This document shows, piece after piece, positions 33,733 to 44,751 of a stretch of 64,000 nucleotides of DNA. The notes beneath the pieces were generated by a model, which saw only the letters and a program-made list of their open reading frames with translations, did no database searches and was not told the origin of the DNA. The position numbers and the translations under genes are program-made. Origin of the DNA: Embleya scabrispora DSM 41855. GTDB lineage: Bacteria; Actinomycetota; Actinomycetes; Streptomycetales; Streptomycetaceae. Location: the NCBI RefSeq assembly GCF_000372745.1, contig NZ_KB889562.1, positions 201,321 to 265,320 on the forward strand, in the 5' to 3' direction. The stretch's first letter is position 1; each line of letters starts with the position of its first letter.

Positions 33733-35027
33733 CTATTCCTTCCCGGGCGGGGTCGATGCGGGGTCCGGGGACTGCGGCTCGGGGTCGGTCAGGCTTCGGG
33801 ACAGGAACCAGGCGAGGGCGCACAGCACGATCAGTGGGGCCAGGGCCGCGCGCAGGGTGGTGAGTTCGGCGAGGGCGCCGATCGCGGGGGTGGCCACGCC
33901 GCCGATGCTGACGGCCAGGCCCAGGGTGACGCCGCTCGCGGTGCCGACGCGGTTGGGCAGGTAGTCCTGGCCGAGGGTGACGTGCAGGGAGAACGGGACG
34001 TAGAGGGCGATCGCGGCGGCCGCGATGAAGAGGTACAGGGCCGGGCCGGGCCGGGCACGAGCACGATGCCGGCGGTGGCCGGGACGGAGGCGGCGTACGC
34101 GCGGCGCAGGGTGCGGATGCGGCCCCGGCGCGCGGCGAGTCGGCCGCCGAGCACGGTGCCGATCGCGCCGCCCGCGAAGAGGGTGAACAGGGCGATGGAG
34201 CCGGCCGTCGAGCCGCCGGCCGTGTGCTGTTCGGCGTACAGCGCGATGAAGGTGCTCAGGCCGATGAAGACGATCGAACGGCAGACGATGACGGCGGACA
34301 GCCGGGCGAACCTCGGCCAGTCGTCCGCAGGGCGCACGCCGCCGCCGGCGCGGGTCGCGGCCGCGTGTCGGGCCAGTCCGCGGATCACCGACGCGGTCAC
34401 CAGGACCCCGGCGACCGCGGGCAGCAGCAGCCACGGGGTGGCGCCCAGGCCGCCCGCGGACAGGATCGGCGAGGCGACGACCGGCGCGAGCGCGAAGCCG
34501 ATGTTGCCGCCGAGCGAGTACCAGCCCATCGCGACGTGGCTGCCCCGGCAGGCCACCCGGGCCAGCCGGGCCGACTCCGGGTGGTAGGCGGCGACGCCCA
34601 TCCCGGACAGCGCGATCGCGAGCCAGGTGAGCACGTACGAGTCGGCGGGCCCGGCCAGTGCGATGCCCAGGCCCGCGCCGGTCGTGCTGACCGGGATCAA
34701 CCACGGCATGGTCCAGCGGTCGGTGAGGGCGCCGAACAGCGGCTGCACGATCGAGGAGAGCAGCGTGGCGGCGAGCACGATTCCGGAGGCGGCGACGTAG
34801 CCGTAGTGCCGTTCGGCCACCAGGAACGGGACCAGGCAGGGCACGGCGCCCTGGTAGAAGTCCACGGTGGCGTGGCCGATCGCCATCATCGGGATGGCTC
34901 GACGCTCGGCGCGGGTCACGGGGGTCGACGGCGCGGCGACGCGAGCATGCGCGGCCGGCGCCGGATGCTCGGCGAGGGCGGCGGGGTCGAGGGCGCCGGG
35001 GGGTTCGACGGGTACGGGATCGCTCAC
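33733..35027 (-). pseudogene. Fsr-like MFS transporter, frameshifted by a 5-bp repeat
   Basis: The two parts form one MFS protein. From GTG 35027 the frame encodes MAIGHATVDFYQGAVPCLVP and about nine helices as far as ATAGIVLVPGPA; the rest (LYLFIAAAAIALYVPF to TPPGKE) lies in another frame ending at 33733. The break is at three tandem copies of CCGGG (34041-34055). With two copies the protein would be continuous, 429 residues, with the usual 12 helices. The type resembles fosmidomycin-resistance (Fsr) exporters. Sequencing error, true mutation or phase-variable switching cannot be told apart here. Divergent from an AraC gene 51 bp away. Confidence 0.8.
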
Positions 35028-35078
35028 CCGTCGATGATCGAAGCCGACGGGTCCGGCGGACTTCCGATAATCTGCCAG

Positions 35079-35843
35079 ATGATGCCGATCTCCCGCCAAC
35101 CCCTTGCCGAGCCGCCGACCGGGCTGAGCACGATCACCCGCCACCTGCCCGCGGGCGGTGGCGTGACCGCGCATCGGCACGACGTGCACCAGATCGTCCA
35201 TGCCGGTCGCGGCGTGTTGTCGGTGATCACCGACGCCGGCAGCTGGGTCGCGCCGGCCACCCGCGCGTTGTGGATCCCGGCCGGCACCGTGCACCGACAT
35301 CGCGCGCACGGGCAAACCGTCCTGCACGCGGTGGGCATCCCGGCCGACAACAACCCACTGGGCCTGGATCGGCCCGCCGTGCTCGCGGTCGGTCCGCTGC
35401 TGCGCGAGCTGATCATCGCCTACAGCCGGCCCGAACTCGTGGACACCGACGAGGGTTCCCGAATCCTGGCGGTGCTCCTGGACCAGCTCCGGCACAGCCC
35501 GCAGCAGGCGCTGCACCTGCCCGTCGGCCGGGACTCGCGTCTGGTCGCGGTGTGCGAGCTGCTGCGCGCCGATCCCGCCGACCAGCGCACGCTCGCCGCG
35601 CTGGGCGCCGACGTGGGGGCCGGAGAGCGCACGCTGACCCGGCTGTTCGCCGCCGAGATGGGCATGACGTTCCCGCAGTGGCGCACCCAGTTGCGCCTGC
35701 ACCACGCGCTGCGCCTGCTCGCCGAGGACGTGGCGGTGACCACCGTCGCGCACCGCTGCGGGTGGTCCTCGGCGAGCGCGTTCATCGACGTGTTCCGCCG
35801 CGCGTTCGGACACACCCCGGGAGCACACCGCGCGGCCGGCTGA
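35079..35843 (+). CDS. cupin-AraC regulator next to MFS gene
   Basis: A 254-residue AraC protein with an N-terminal cupin (HRHDVHQIVHAGRGVLSV, TRALWIPAGTVHRHRAHG; residues about 30-75) and a C-terminal HTH pair (TLAALGADVGAGERTLTRLF and VAHRCGWSSASAFIDVFRR). Regulators of this type usually stand divergent from an MFS gene they control, as here. Two adjacent ATGs (35079, 35082) are possible starts. Ligand unknown. Confidence 0.9.
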   Translation: MMPISRQPLAEPPTGLSTITRHLPAGGGVTAHRHDVHQIVHAGRGVLSVITDAGSWVAPATRALWIPAGTVHRHRAHGQTVLHAVGIPADNNPLGLDRPAVLAVGPLLRELIIAYSRPELVDTDEGSRILAVLLDQLRHSPQQALHLPVGRDSRLVAVCELLRADPADQRTLAALGADVGAGERTLTRLFAAEMGMTFPQWRTQLRLHHALRLLAEDVAVTTVAHRCGWSSASAFIDVFRRAFGHTPGAHRAAG

Positions 35844-35970
35844 GGCGGCGCGACCTCGTTTTTCACCGACCAGGTTGCTTGGACCACCCCGGTGGGTGAT
35901 CCACACGCCGGAAAAGCGACCCGACCGGGCGCTCGCGTCACCCGATCGGGTCGGCCCCGCGGTCCGCCGC

Positions 35971-36747
35971 TCACTTGGCCGGCGGAATGCCCTTGATGAT
36001 CGCGAAGCGCGCGCCGAAGATGTCGCTCAGCATCGCGATCCGGCCGACGTCCGGGATGTCGTACGGCGCCGTCAGCTCGGTCGCGCCCAGTTCGATCGCC
36101 CTGGCGAACGACGCGTCACAGTCCTCGACGCCGATGTAGATCTGCCACTGCGGGGCGGTCTGCCCGGGATCGACCTCCATCACGCCGCCGTGCATGGCGT
36201 CCACGTCCTCGCCCGGGTAGGCGAGGCTGTAGATGCCGGCGGGCGAGGGGAAGTCCTGGTAGTTCCAGCCGAACACCGAGTGGTAGAAGCCGGTGGCCGC
36301 GACCCGGTCGGCGGTGTACAGCTCGGTCCAACACAGCGCACCGACGTCCTGGACCAGTTCCAGGCCCTTGTTCGTGCCCTGCTGCCACGCCATGAAGCCC
36401 ACGCCGGTGGAGTCGACGTACCCGGCCATCCGGCCCATGTCCATGACGTCCATCGGCGGGAGCAGCACCCGACCGCCGGCCTGCTCGACCGCCTTGGTGG
36501 TGGCGTCGATGTTCGGGGCGTGGAAGTACACGGACCACGCGGGGGGCGCGCTTTGGTCCATCAGCGGGGCGAACGCGGCGACGCTCTTGCCGTCCTTGCG
36601 CAGGATCCCGTAGCCGCCGGTCTCGGGACCGGTGATCTCCAGATCCCACCCGAACAGGTCGCCGTAGAACGCGCCGGCCGCCGGAAGGTCGGGCACCCCG
36701 AGGTCGATCCAGAGCGGGGCGCCGGGGGCAAAATCGGTCGTGAGCAT
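35971..36747 (-). CDS. two-domain VOC protein (27-kDa antigen/CFP30B-like)
   Basis: A 258-residue protein with two glyoxalase domains. Domain 1: LWIDLGVPDLPAAGAFYGDLF to DSTGVGFMAWQQ; domain 2: LCWTELYTADRVAATGFYHSVF to SDIFGARFAIIKG. The pattern with FGWxxxx after each first helix matches actinobacterial proteins akin to Rv0577/CFP30B. Binding of a small hydrophobic ligand is likely; enzymatic activity is not established. ATG 36747 behind GGAGAG. Confidence 0.88.
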   Translation of the reverse strand: MLTTDFAPGAPLWIDLGVPDLPAAGAFYGDLFGWDLEITGPETGGYGILRKDGKSVAAFAPLMDQSAPPAWSVYFHAPNIDATTKAVEQAGGRVLLPPMDVMDMGRMAGYVDSTGVGFMAWQQGTNKGLELVQDVGALCWTELYTADRVAATGFYHSVFGWNYQDFPSPAGIYSLAYPGEDVDAMHGGVMEVDPGQTAPQWQIYIGVEDCDASFARAIELGATELTAPYDIPDVGRIAMLSDIFGARFAIIKGIPPAK

Positions 36748-37025
36748 GGCTGGTCACTCTCCAGTGGGTCGATCGCGGTGCGGATCGCGGTGTCGCCTGT
36801 ACAGAGGTGGACCGGACCGGGCCGAAGAACTCATCGCTCCACGACCGTGCGGCATTCCGCGCCTTCATACGATCTTCCCGAATGCCCCATTCACCGGGAT
36901 TGACACAGTCGGCGAAAACCGAGACGCGCGCCGGCCCCGAACGGCCGCGAGCAAGGCTCGGGTGACACGCGACCCGGCCGCCTCCCGGCGACGGGTCGGC
37001 CGGTACGACTGCGGGCCGCCTCCGG

Positions 37026-37646
37026 CTACGTCGTCGGCACCGCCGTGGGCGTGCCCGCGCCCGCAGTCGGCGCCGTCGGCAGGAGCGCCTGGCAAATCTT
37101 CAGCGCCTCGGCGACCTTCGGATCGGACCGGTCCAGTGCGGCGGCCCCGCCCGCCGGCAACTCGACTCGATGATCCTTGAGGCAGCCCGCGAATGCCTGC
37201 GCGGCCGAGTCGGCACCGCGCCTGGGGCCGTCCGTACCGCCGCCCGGCCCCCTCGTGGGCCGCCACTTCGCGCACGCCTCCTCGGCCTTGCGGTAGGCCG
37301 GATCGGTCGCGCGCGGAGCGGGCCGCCCGCTCGGGAACCCGGTGGGCCGTTCGCCGGCCGGTCGACTCGGGCGAGCCGACGGGCGACCGGACGGGCGGCC
37401 CGCGCCCGGGGGACGGGTGCCGCCGTCCGGTCGACCCGTCGGTACCTCGACCCCGTTCGCACGCAGGCAGTCGGTGTACGCCTTGCCGGCGTCCCCACCA
37501 CCGCTCGCCGCGTTCGACGGGGCCGAGGCACTCGTGCTCTTGTTGTCGCCGCTCCCCCCACATCCGGCGAGCAACAACACGAGTGCCGAGGCGGCGACCG
37601 GCACCACCGTTGTGGTCCACACCGGTCGAGCCGGGTACCTCGTCAT
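37026..37646 (-). CDS. putative lipoprotein, Pro/Arg/Gly-rich
   Basis: A 206-residue secreted lipoprotein. Signal peptide with lipobox LLLAGC (Cys about 29), Ser/Ala-rich linker, then two copies of a short motif with conserved Cys: KAYTDCLRANGVEVP (about 55-69) and AFAGCLKDHRVELPAG (about 150-165), separated by a GRPSGRPSARPSRP low-complexity region and AYRKAEEACAKW. The twin CLxxxGV/CLKDHRV motifs suggest a disulphide-linked small fold found in actinobacterial lipoproteins. ATG 37646 behind GGAAGGAC. It is divergent from the MacA-like gene, which is often preceded by such a lipoprotein gene. Confidence 0.8.
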   Translation of the reverse strand: MTRYPARPVWTTTVVPVAASALVLLLAGCGGSGDNKSTSASAPSNAASGGGDAGKAYTDCLRANGVEVPTGRPDGGTRPPGAGRPSGRPSARPSRPAGERPTGFPSGRPAPRATDPAYRKAEEACAKWRPTRGPGGGTDGPRRGADSAAQAFAGCLKDHRVELPAGGAAALDRSDPKVAEALKICQALLPTAPTAGAGTPTAVPTT

Positions 37647-37745
37647 GACGTCCTTCCCACGACCCTCGGGGTCGGCGCCGGACGGCGCACCGCCCATCCA
37701 CCCCGGACTCAAGCACGGCGGGGTGGCCGCAGCCCGCGCGCCGGC

Positions 37746-37890
37746 TGGGAGTTGCCTGGGAGCCGGACCCCGGCCCGGGCGCGGCCCCGCCCGAACCGGC
37801 GCGCGACTTGTCGCGATCGGGCTCGATTTCGGCGGGTCCGAACACCGGCCGCGGGCCCCGGGCCGATGTTGCGCTCCCAGACAACTCCCA
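37746..37890. repeat. long inverted repeat in divergent intergenic region
   Basis: 18-bp arms TGGGAGTTGCCTGGGAGC (37746-37763) and GCTCCCAGACAACTCCCA (37873-37890), one mismatch, with a GC-rich 109-bp interior that itself shows weaker symmetry (CGGCCCGGG/ CCCGGGCCG). It lies between the lipoprotein and the adaptor genes. No target-site duplication seen. Confidence 0.55.
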
Positions 37891-37937
37891 GGTGCCGGAC
37901 AGCCTTCGAGGACGTGCCCGGACCAGGCTGTGCCCCC

Positions 37938-39463
37938 ATGAGGCGTGTACGACTCCGACGCAAGTCGGTTCTGATCAACCTGACCCTGGCCACCGCGATG
38001 GTGACCGGTGCCGGCTTCGCCTACGCGGCCGTGGACGACGGTGGTGGATCCTCCCGCGCCGCCAGGACGCGCACCGGGAAGGTGACCAAGGGGACGGTAC
38101 TGGCCACGGTGTCCGCGTCGGGGTCGTTGAGCTCCCCCTCGGATGTGGGCGTCGGCTTCACCGCCGCCGGCAAGGTCACCACCCTCGCGGTCAAGGTCGG
38201 CGACACCGTGACCGCCGGCCAGGTCCTCGCGCAGATCGACCCGACCCAGGCGCAGGAGGCGCTGGACGCGGCGAAGGCGGCCGTCACGGTGGCCCAGGCG
38301 AATCTGACCAAGGCCCGGGCGGGCACTTCGGTCCAGCAGAACGGCGGCGGCGGCAACAGCGGTGGCGGCAATCAGGGCACGAACGCCCAGAACACGGTCC
38401 TGCGCGGCTCGACCGGCGGCGGCGCCACGAGCGGCGGCAACGGCACCGACGCTGTGCCCACCGCCACGTCCACGACGGCGCCGCCCCGGACCACGTCGTC
38501 CCCCGTCACCCAGCCGCACCCGACCATCACCGTCACCGTCACCAAGACCCCGACGGCCACCCCGTCGCCGAGCACGACGGTGGACGCGGCGGCGGTAAGT
38601 CAGGCCGAGTCGGCCCTGATCACGGCGAACAACAAACTCGCCGACGCCCAACGGGCCCTGGACGGCTGCGTACTCAAGGCGCCGTCGGCGGGCATCGTGG
38701 CCTCGGTGTCCGGGAAGGTCGGCGACACCGTCTCCGCGAGCGGGTCCGGCGGATCGAGCGGATCCGGCGGCACGAGCGGCGGCGGCCAGGGCGGTTCTTC
38801 GTCCGCGTCGTCGTCGAGCACCGCCGCGACCGGTTTCGTGGTGATCGCCAACCCGACCGGCATGGAGACCCGGGTGTCCTTCCCGGAGGCCGATGCCGCC
38901 AAGGTCAAGGCGGGTCAGCCGGCCACGGTGACGCTCAACGTGAACTCCGCGATCCGGCTGAACGCCAAGGTGGTCAGCGTGAATCCGCTGCCGGACAGCG
39001 GCTCGACCTCGGGTTCGGTCAAGTACGGCGCGACGATCGCGCTGGAGGGTGACGTGTCCGCGCTGCGCACCGGACAGACCGCGAACATCTCGGTGGTCGT
39101 CGCCGAGGCCGACAACGCGTTGCAGGTGCCCTCGGCCGCGGTCTCCGGCACCGGCGCGACGGCCTCGGTACGGGTACTGGTCGACGGGGTCGAACAGCGC
39201 CGCACGGTGACCGCGGGCGTGGTCGGCGACCAGACCACGCAGATCGTCTCCGGTCTGGCCGAGGGCGACGAGATCGTGATCGGCACCGTCGCCACGACCG
39301 GCGGTAGCGGCTCCACGTCGGGGCGGTCCGGCCAGTCCACCCGAGGCGGCACGGCCGGCGGCGGGGTGCCCGCCCCGGGCGTCGGCAACTTCCCCGGCGG
39401 CGGCGCGATCGGCGGCGGCGCGGCAGGCGGGTCCGGCGGCGGCGTCCCGCGCGGCGGTTCGCG

Positions 39464-39467
<4 letters not shown>
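37938..39467 (+). CDS. HlyD/MacA-like efflux adaptor
   Basis: A 509-residue membrane-fusion-type protein. One N-terminal signal/anchor helix (about 10-30), lipoyl-like half-motifs (VSASGSLSSPSDVGVGFTAAGKVTTLAVKVGDTV and CVLKAPSAGIVASVSGK in separate pieces), beta-barrel strands (TRVSFPEADAAKVKAG) and a C-terminal macroglobulin-like part (VLVDGVEQRRTVTAG). The coiled-coil hairpin is interrupted by a long Gly/Ser/Thr/Pro linker (about 135-215). Gly-rich tail. ATG 37938. It ends coupled to the ATPase gene (ATGA). Confidence 0.88.
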
Positions 39468-40314
<847 letters not shown>

Positions 40315-40318
<4 letters not shown>

Positions 40319-41535
40319 ACCCCGTCGAGGTACTGCGCTTCGCCGTCCTGGGTCTGGCCGCCAACAAGATCCGCACCGCGCTGACCATGCTCGGCGTACT
40401 GATCGGCGTCGGCGCGGTGATCCTGCTGGTCGCCGTCGGCAACGGCTCGTCCAAGTCCGTCCAGGCATCGATCCAGCGGCTGGGCACCAACCTGCTGACC
40501 GTCTCGCACACCGCCGGCGGTGGCCGCTTCGGCGCCGCCGGGCAGGGCGGTGCGCTCAAGGACCTCACCCCGGACGACGCCCAGGCGCTCGTCGACAAGA
40601 CGCTGGCCCCGCACGTGGAGTCGGCCGCGCCGGTGCAGACCACGTCGCAGAGCATCACCTACGCCGGCCAGTCGGTGACCGTGTCCCAGATCGTCGGCAC
40701 CACGCCGGACTGGTTCGCCACCACCAACCACGACCTCGGCCGGGGCGCGCTGTTCGGCACCGAGGACGTGACCGCCCGCCGCAAGGTCGCCGTCCTGGGC
40801 AGCACCACGGTGGAGAACGTGTTCGGTACGGAGAACCCGATCGACCGGGAAATCCTGATCGGCGGCATACCGTTCCGGGTCGCCGGCGTGCTGGAGACCA
40901 AGGGCGGCAACGGCGCGGCCGACTCCGACGACACGATCGTGTTGCCGGTGACCACGCTGCGCGACAGCCTGACCGGCTACGGCTCGTTGTCCTCGATCGC
41001 GGTCCGGGCCACCTCCTCCACCGACACCGCGCTCGCCCAGGACGAGGTCACCTCGATCCTGAACAACCGGCACCGGATCACCGGTTCCGCGCAGAGCGAC
41101 TTCCGGATCACCAACCAGCAGTCGCTGCTGAGCGCCAACGACGAGACCAACAAGACCTTCACCGTGCTGCTCGCGGCGGTCGCGGCGATCTCGCTGCTGG
41201 TCGGCGGGATCGGGATCACCAACATCATGCTGGTGACCGTCGCCGAGCGGACCCGCGAGATCGGCATCCGCAAGGCGATCGGTGCCCCGCGCGGCGCGAT
41301 CCTGGGCCAGTTCCTCGCCGAGTCGACCCTGCTGTCCGTGCTCGGCGGCGGTCTGGGCGTGGCCGCCGGACTGTTCGCGGCGCGCTTCGAGGTGGTCGGG
41401 ATCACGCCGGTCGTGGTGCCGAGTTCGGTGATCGGATCGTTCGCCGTGTCGGTGGCCATCGGCCTGTTCTTCGGCGGCTACCCGGCCGCGCGTGCCGCCG
41501 CGCTGCGGCCGATCGAGGCGCTGCGGCACGAGTAG
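40315..41535 (+). CDS. ABC permease (MacB-type)
   Basis: A 406-residue permease with four helices and a large extracytoplasmic MacB_PCD domain between helix 1 and 2. Helix 1 is preceded by LAANKIRTALTMLGVLIGVG; the C-terminal FtsX domain includes GGIGITNIMLVTVAERTREIG and IRKAIGAPRGAILGQF. GTG 40315 overlaps the ATPase stop. With the adaptor and ATPase it forms a MacAB-like mechanotransmission exporter; no outer-membrane partner is expected in an actinomycete. Confidence 0.93.
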
Positions 41536-41595
41536 GCCGGAGGAACAGCCCGACGAGCCCCGCCGTTCCCGCGTCCCAGGAGGAGACCCGAGACC

Positions 41596-42441
41596 ATGAC
41601 GCCCAAGCACGACGCCGGCCGGCACGACACCCGGCCGCTGAACCCCGTCCCCGACGAGCCGCGGCCCGACTCCGAGGCCCTCGACCCCCGTTCCCGCCTC
41701 CCCGCGCCCGGTGACCGCGAGTCGGCGGCGGACACGGCAACCGAGACCGGGTTCGTCGCCGGCTTCCGAACCGAGGCGGAAGCCGGCGACGAGCCCCACT
41801 CCGACGAGTCGCCGGAGGACATCCTCGGCCGCCCGCCGGCCGCGCGCGACGTCGCCGCCGAACTCGCCGCCCCGCCCCGGCGCAGGTTGCCCCTGCTCAC
41901 CCTGGCGCTGGGCGCGGGCGTGTTCGCGTCGGTCGGCTTCCTGGCCGGCGTCGAGGTGCAGAAGGACCACGGCGGCGGGCCGAACCAGGCCGCCGGGCCC
42001 GCCGCCGGTGCGGCGCAGGGCGCGAACCCGTACGGCGTCCGGGCAGCGGGTGGCGGTGCGGCGGGCGGCGGTGCGGCCACGACCGGCGGCCAACCGGGCA
42101 CCGGTCGCACCGGCGGCGGCACGGGCGGCACCGGCGCCGCAGCGGACCTCACCACGGGCACCGTGAAGGTTGTGGACGACTCTTTCATCTACGTCTCAGA
42201 TTCAGCCGGCAACATCGTCAAGGTGAAAACCGACGCCGATACCAGGATCCAGGTCGTCCGCGACGGCAAAACCGTCGACCTCAAGCCCGGCGACGCCGTC
42301 GTGGTACGCGGCGCCACCGGCGCCGACGGCTCGGTGACCGCCACCTCGGTCACCGAGGGCACCGGCGCGGCCGGACGTCCCGGAGGCGGCTTCGCCGCGG
42401 CCGGCGGCGGGGCGGGCACCGGCACGGGCGGAGCGGGCTGA
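41596..42441 (+). CDS. membrane-anchored DUF5666-like protein
   Basis: A 281-residue protein: acidic/Pro-rich cytoplasmic part (1-98), one helix (LLTLALGAGVFASVGFLAGV, about 100-119), a Gly/Ala/Thr-rich linker, and an extracytoplasmic OB-like domain (about 185-265) reading LTTGTVKVVDDSFIYVSDS then KTDADTRIQVVRDGKTVDL and GDAVVVRGATGADGSV, the DUF5666 pattern. ATG 41596 follows AGGAGGAG. It lies between the export genes and the response regulator, so it may sense or present the exported cargo; role not known. Confidence 0.75.
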   Translation: MTPKHDAGRHDTRPLNPVPDEPRPDSEALDPRSRLPAPGDRESAADTATETGFVAGFRTEAEAGDEPHSDESPEDILGRPPAARDVAAELAAPPRRRLPLLTLALGAGVFASVGFLAGVEVQKDHGGGPNQAAGPAAGAAQGANPYGVRAAGGGAAGGGAATTGGQPGTGRTGGGTGGTGAAADLTTGTVKVVDDSFIYVSDSAGNIVKVKTDADTRIQVVRDGKTVDLKPGDAVVVRGATGADGSVTATSVTEGTGAAGRPGGGFAAAGGGAGTGTGGAG

Positions 42442-42442
42442 C

Positions 42443-43174
42443 GTGGCAGCGCCCGCGGAGGTCGGCGCCCCGGCCCGCCTGCTGGTCGTCGACGACGAGC
42501 CCAACATTCGCGAACTCCTGTCCGCCAGCCTGCGCTTCGCCGGCTTCGAGGTCGACTCGGCGGCGGACGGCGCGGACGCGCTGGCGGCGGTGGCACGTTG
42601 TCGGCCGAGCCTGGTCGTGCTCGACGTGATGCTCCCGGACCTGGACGGCTTCGAGGTGGTCCGCCGGCTGCGCGCCGACGGTACGCACCTGCCGGTGTTG
42701 TTCCTGACCGCCAAGGACACCACCAAGGACAAGATCACCGGGTTGACCCTGGGCGGGGACGACTACGTCACCAAGCCGTTCAGCCTGGAGGAGTTGATCG
42801 CCCGCATCCACGCGGTGCTGCGCCGGGTGGACGGCGGCGCGGGCGTACCGACATCCTCGAACCGGATCGTGGTCGCCGACCTCGAACTCGATCCGGACGG
42901 CCACGAGGTGCTGCGCGGCGGCCGACCGGTGCCGCTCTCGCCCACGGAGTTCAAGCTGCTGCGCTACCTGATGCTCAACACCGGCCGGGTGGTGTCCAAG
43001 ACCCAGATCCTGGACCACGTCTGGCAGTACGACTTCGGCGGCGACCTGAGCATCGTCGAGTCCTACATCAGCTATCTGCGACGCAAGGTCGAACTCGACG
43101 TCGGCGGTTGCAAGTTGATCCACACCGTGCGCGGCGTCGGCTACGTGCTGCGCCGCCCGCAACCGACGATCTGA
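42443..43174 (+). CDS. OmpR-family response regulator
   Basis: A 243-residue regulator: receiver with VVDDEP and phospho-acceptor Asp61 (VVLDVMLPDLDGF), conserved Lys in DDYVTKPFS, and winged-helix domain (LSPTEFKLLRYLMLN, VSKTQILDHVWQYDFGGD, IHTVRGVGYVLR). GTG 42443 starts 1 bp after the DUF5666-like gene stop. Co-transcribed with the exporter and the kinase that follows 10 bp later; probably responds to an envelope signal linked to the exporter. Confidence 0.95.
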   Translation: MAAPAEVGAPARLLVVDDEPNIRELLSASLRFAGFEVDSAADGADALAAVARCRPSLVVLDVMLPDLDGFEVVRRLRADGTHLPVLFLTAKDTTKDKITGLTLGGDDYVTKPFSLEELIARIHAVLRRVDGGAGVPTSSNRIVVADLELDPDGHEVLRGGRPVPLSPTEFKLLRYLMLNTGRVVSKTQILDHVWQYDFGGDLSIVESYISYLRRKVELDVGGCKLIHTVRGVGYVLRRPQPTI

Positions 43175-43184
43175 CGGCGCGTCG

Positions 43185-44651
43185 ATGCGCCTCCCGCACC
43201 CGAGCCGATCCTCGCTGCGCGTTCGGGTCCTGATCATCGCGATGGCCCTGGTCGCCGTCGCGTTGCTGGTCAGCCAGACGGTCGTGGTGGGTTCGCTGCG
43301 CGGCTATCTCACCGATCAGGTGGACCGGCAACTGGGCCAGGCCGCACGCGGGATGGCGTTCCGCCTGCCGGAGGGCCCCGGCGAGCAACGCGGCGGCCCC
43401 TCGGGCAACCGCGGCCGGGCACCGGGAGTCCTGCCGAGCCGGATCGTGGCCGAGTACCTGTATCCGGACGGCGGTACCCGCCAGCGAATCCGCTCGCCGG
43501 GCACCGAGGAGGAGCTGGGGCCGCGGTTGCCGAGGCTGGATATCGCGGCCGTCCTGGCGCTGAACCGGCGCCCGTTCGAGACCGATTCGGTGACCGGCGG
43601 CGCGCGCTGGCGGGTGCTCGCGGTGCCGATGGCAGGCGGCGAGGGCAGCGTGGTGCTGGCCCAGCCGATGAACGACGTCCGGGCCACGGTGGATCGCATG
43701 CGCACGGTGTGCCTGGTGATCGGCCTGACCTGCCTGGCCGTACTGGCGGCAGCCGGCTGGTTCGCGCTGCGCGGCGGCCTGCGTCCGCTGCGCCGGATCG
43801 AGGAGACGGCGGCGGCGATCGCGGCCGGCGACCTCTCGCATCGAGTCCCGGTGCCCGCGCCCGGAACCGAGATCGGCCGGCTGTCCACATCGATCAACGG
43901 CATGCTCGCGCAGATCGAGACCGCGTTCGCGGCCCGGGCCGAATCGGAGACCCGGATGCGCCGCTTCGTCGCCGACGCCGGCCACGAACTGCGCACCCCG
44001 CTGGCCAGCGTGCGCGGCTTCGCCGAGTTGTACCGGATGGGCGCGCTCACCGATCCGGCCGAGGTGGCCCGCACCATGCGCCGGATCGAGGACGAGGCGA
44101 TCCGGATGGGCGGCCTGGTCGAGGACCTGCTGCAACTGGCCCGCCTGGACGAGCAGCGCCCCCTCTGCAACGAGCCGGTGGACCTGCGCATCCTGGCCGC
44201 CGACGCGGTGCACGACATCAAGACACTGGCCCCGGACCGCTCGGTGACCCTCACCGGGCTGGACGGCGGCGCGGCCCATCCGGTGACCGTCCTCGGCGAC
44301 GAGTCGCGACTGCGCCAAGTGGTGGCCAACCTGGTCTCCAACGCGCTGACCCACACCCCGGCCGAAACCGCGATCCGCATCGCGGTGGGCCGAACCCGCG
44401 CCCCGGACCCGTGCGCGGTCCTGGAGGTCACCGACGCCGGCCCCGGCCTGGCCCCCGCCGACGCCCAACGCGTCTTCGAACGCTTCTACCGCGTCGACTC
44501 CTCCCGCAGCCGAGCCGCGGGCGGCGGCTCGGGCCTGGGTCTGGCCATCGTCGCCGCCCTGGTCAACGCCCACGGCGGCCGGGTCGAGGTACGCACGTCC
44601 CCCGGCGCGGGCGCAGCCTTCCGGGTGCTGCTGCCGGCGCCGCCGGGGTGA
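43185..44651 (+). CDS. sensor histidine kinase (OmpR-system type)
   Basis: A 488-residue kinase: helix 1 (about 13-37), an extracytoplasmic sensor (about 38-170), helix 2 (about 172-195), HAMP (about 196-250), HisKA with FVADAGHELRTPLASV (His267), HATPase_c with LVSNALTHTP and DAGPGLAP, GSGLGLAI. Its extracytoplasmic part is Pro/Gly-rich and resembles kinases of MacAB-like loci in streptomycetes. Ten bp after the regulator gene. Confidence 0.95.
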   Translation: MRLPHPSRSSLRVRVLIIAMALVAVALLVSQTVVVGSLRGYLTDQVDRQLGQAARGMAFRLPEGPGEQRGGPSGNRGRAPGVLPSRIVAEYLYPDGGTRQRIRSPGTEEELGPRLPRLDIAAVLALNRRPFETDSVTGGARWRVLAVPMAGGEGSVVLAQPMNDVRATVDRMRTVCLVIGLTCLAVLAAAGWFALRGGLRPLRRIEETAAAIAAGDLSHRVPVPAPGTEIGRLSTSINGMLAQIETAFAARAESETRMRRFVADAGHELRTPLASVRGFAELYRMGALTDPAEVARTMRRIEDEAIRMGGLVEDLLQLARLDEQRPLCNEPVDLRILAADAVHDIKTLAPDRSVTLTGLDGGAAHPVTVLGDESRLRQVVANLVSNALTHTPAETAIRIAVGRTRAPDPCAVLEVTDAGPGLAPADAQRVFERFYRVDSSRSRAAGGGSGLGLAIVAALVNAHGGRVEVRTSPGAGAAFRVLLPAPPG

Positions 44652-44751
44652 CCCTCGGGCCGCGCGGGGCGGCCTCCCGCACAGCCGACCCGACCACGCC
44701 GGCGGATCGGCTCGCAGGCCGGCGCAACGTGGGCGCAGGGATACGTCGCGG

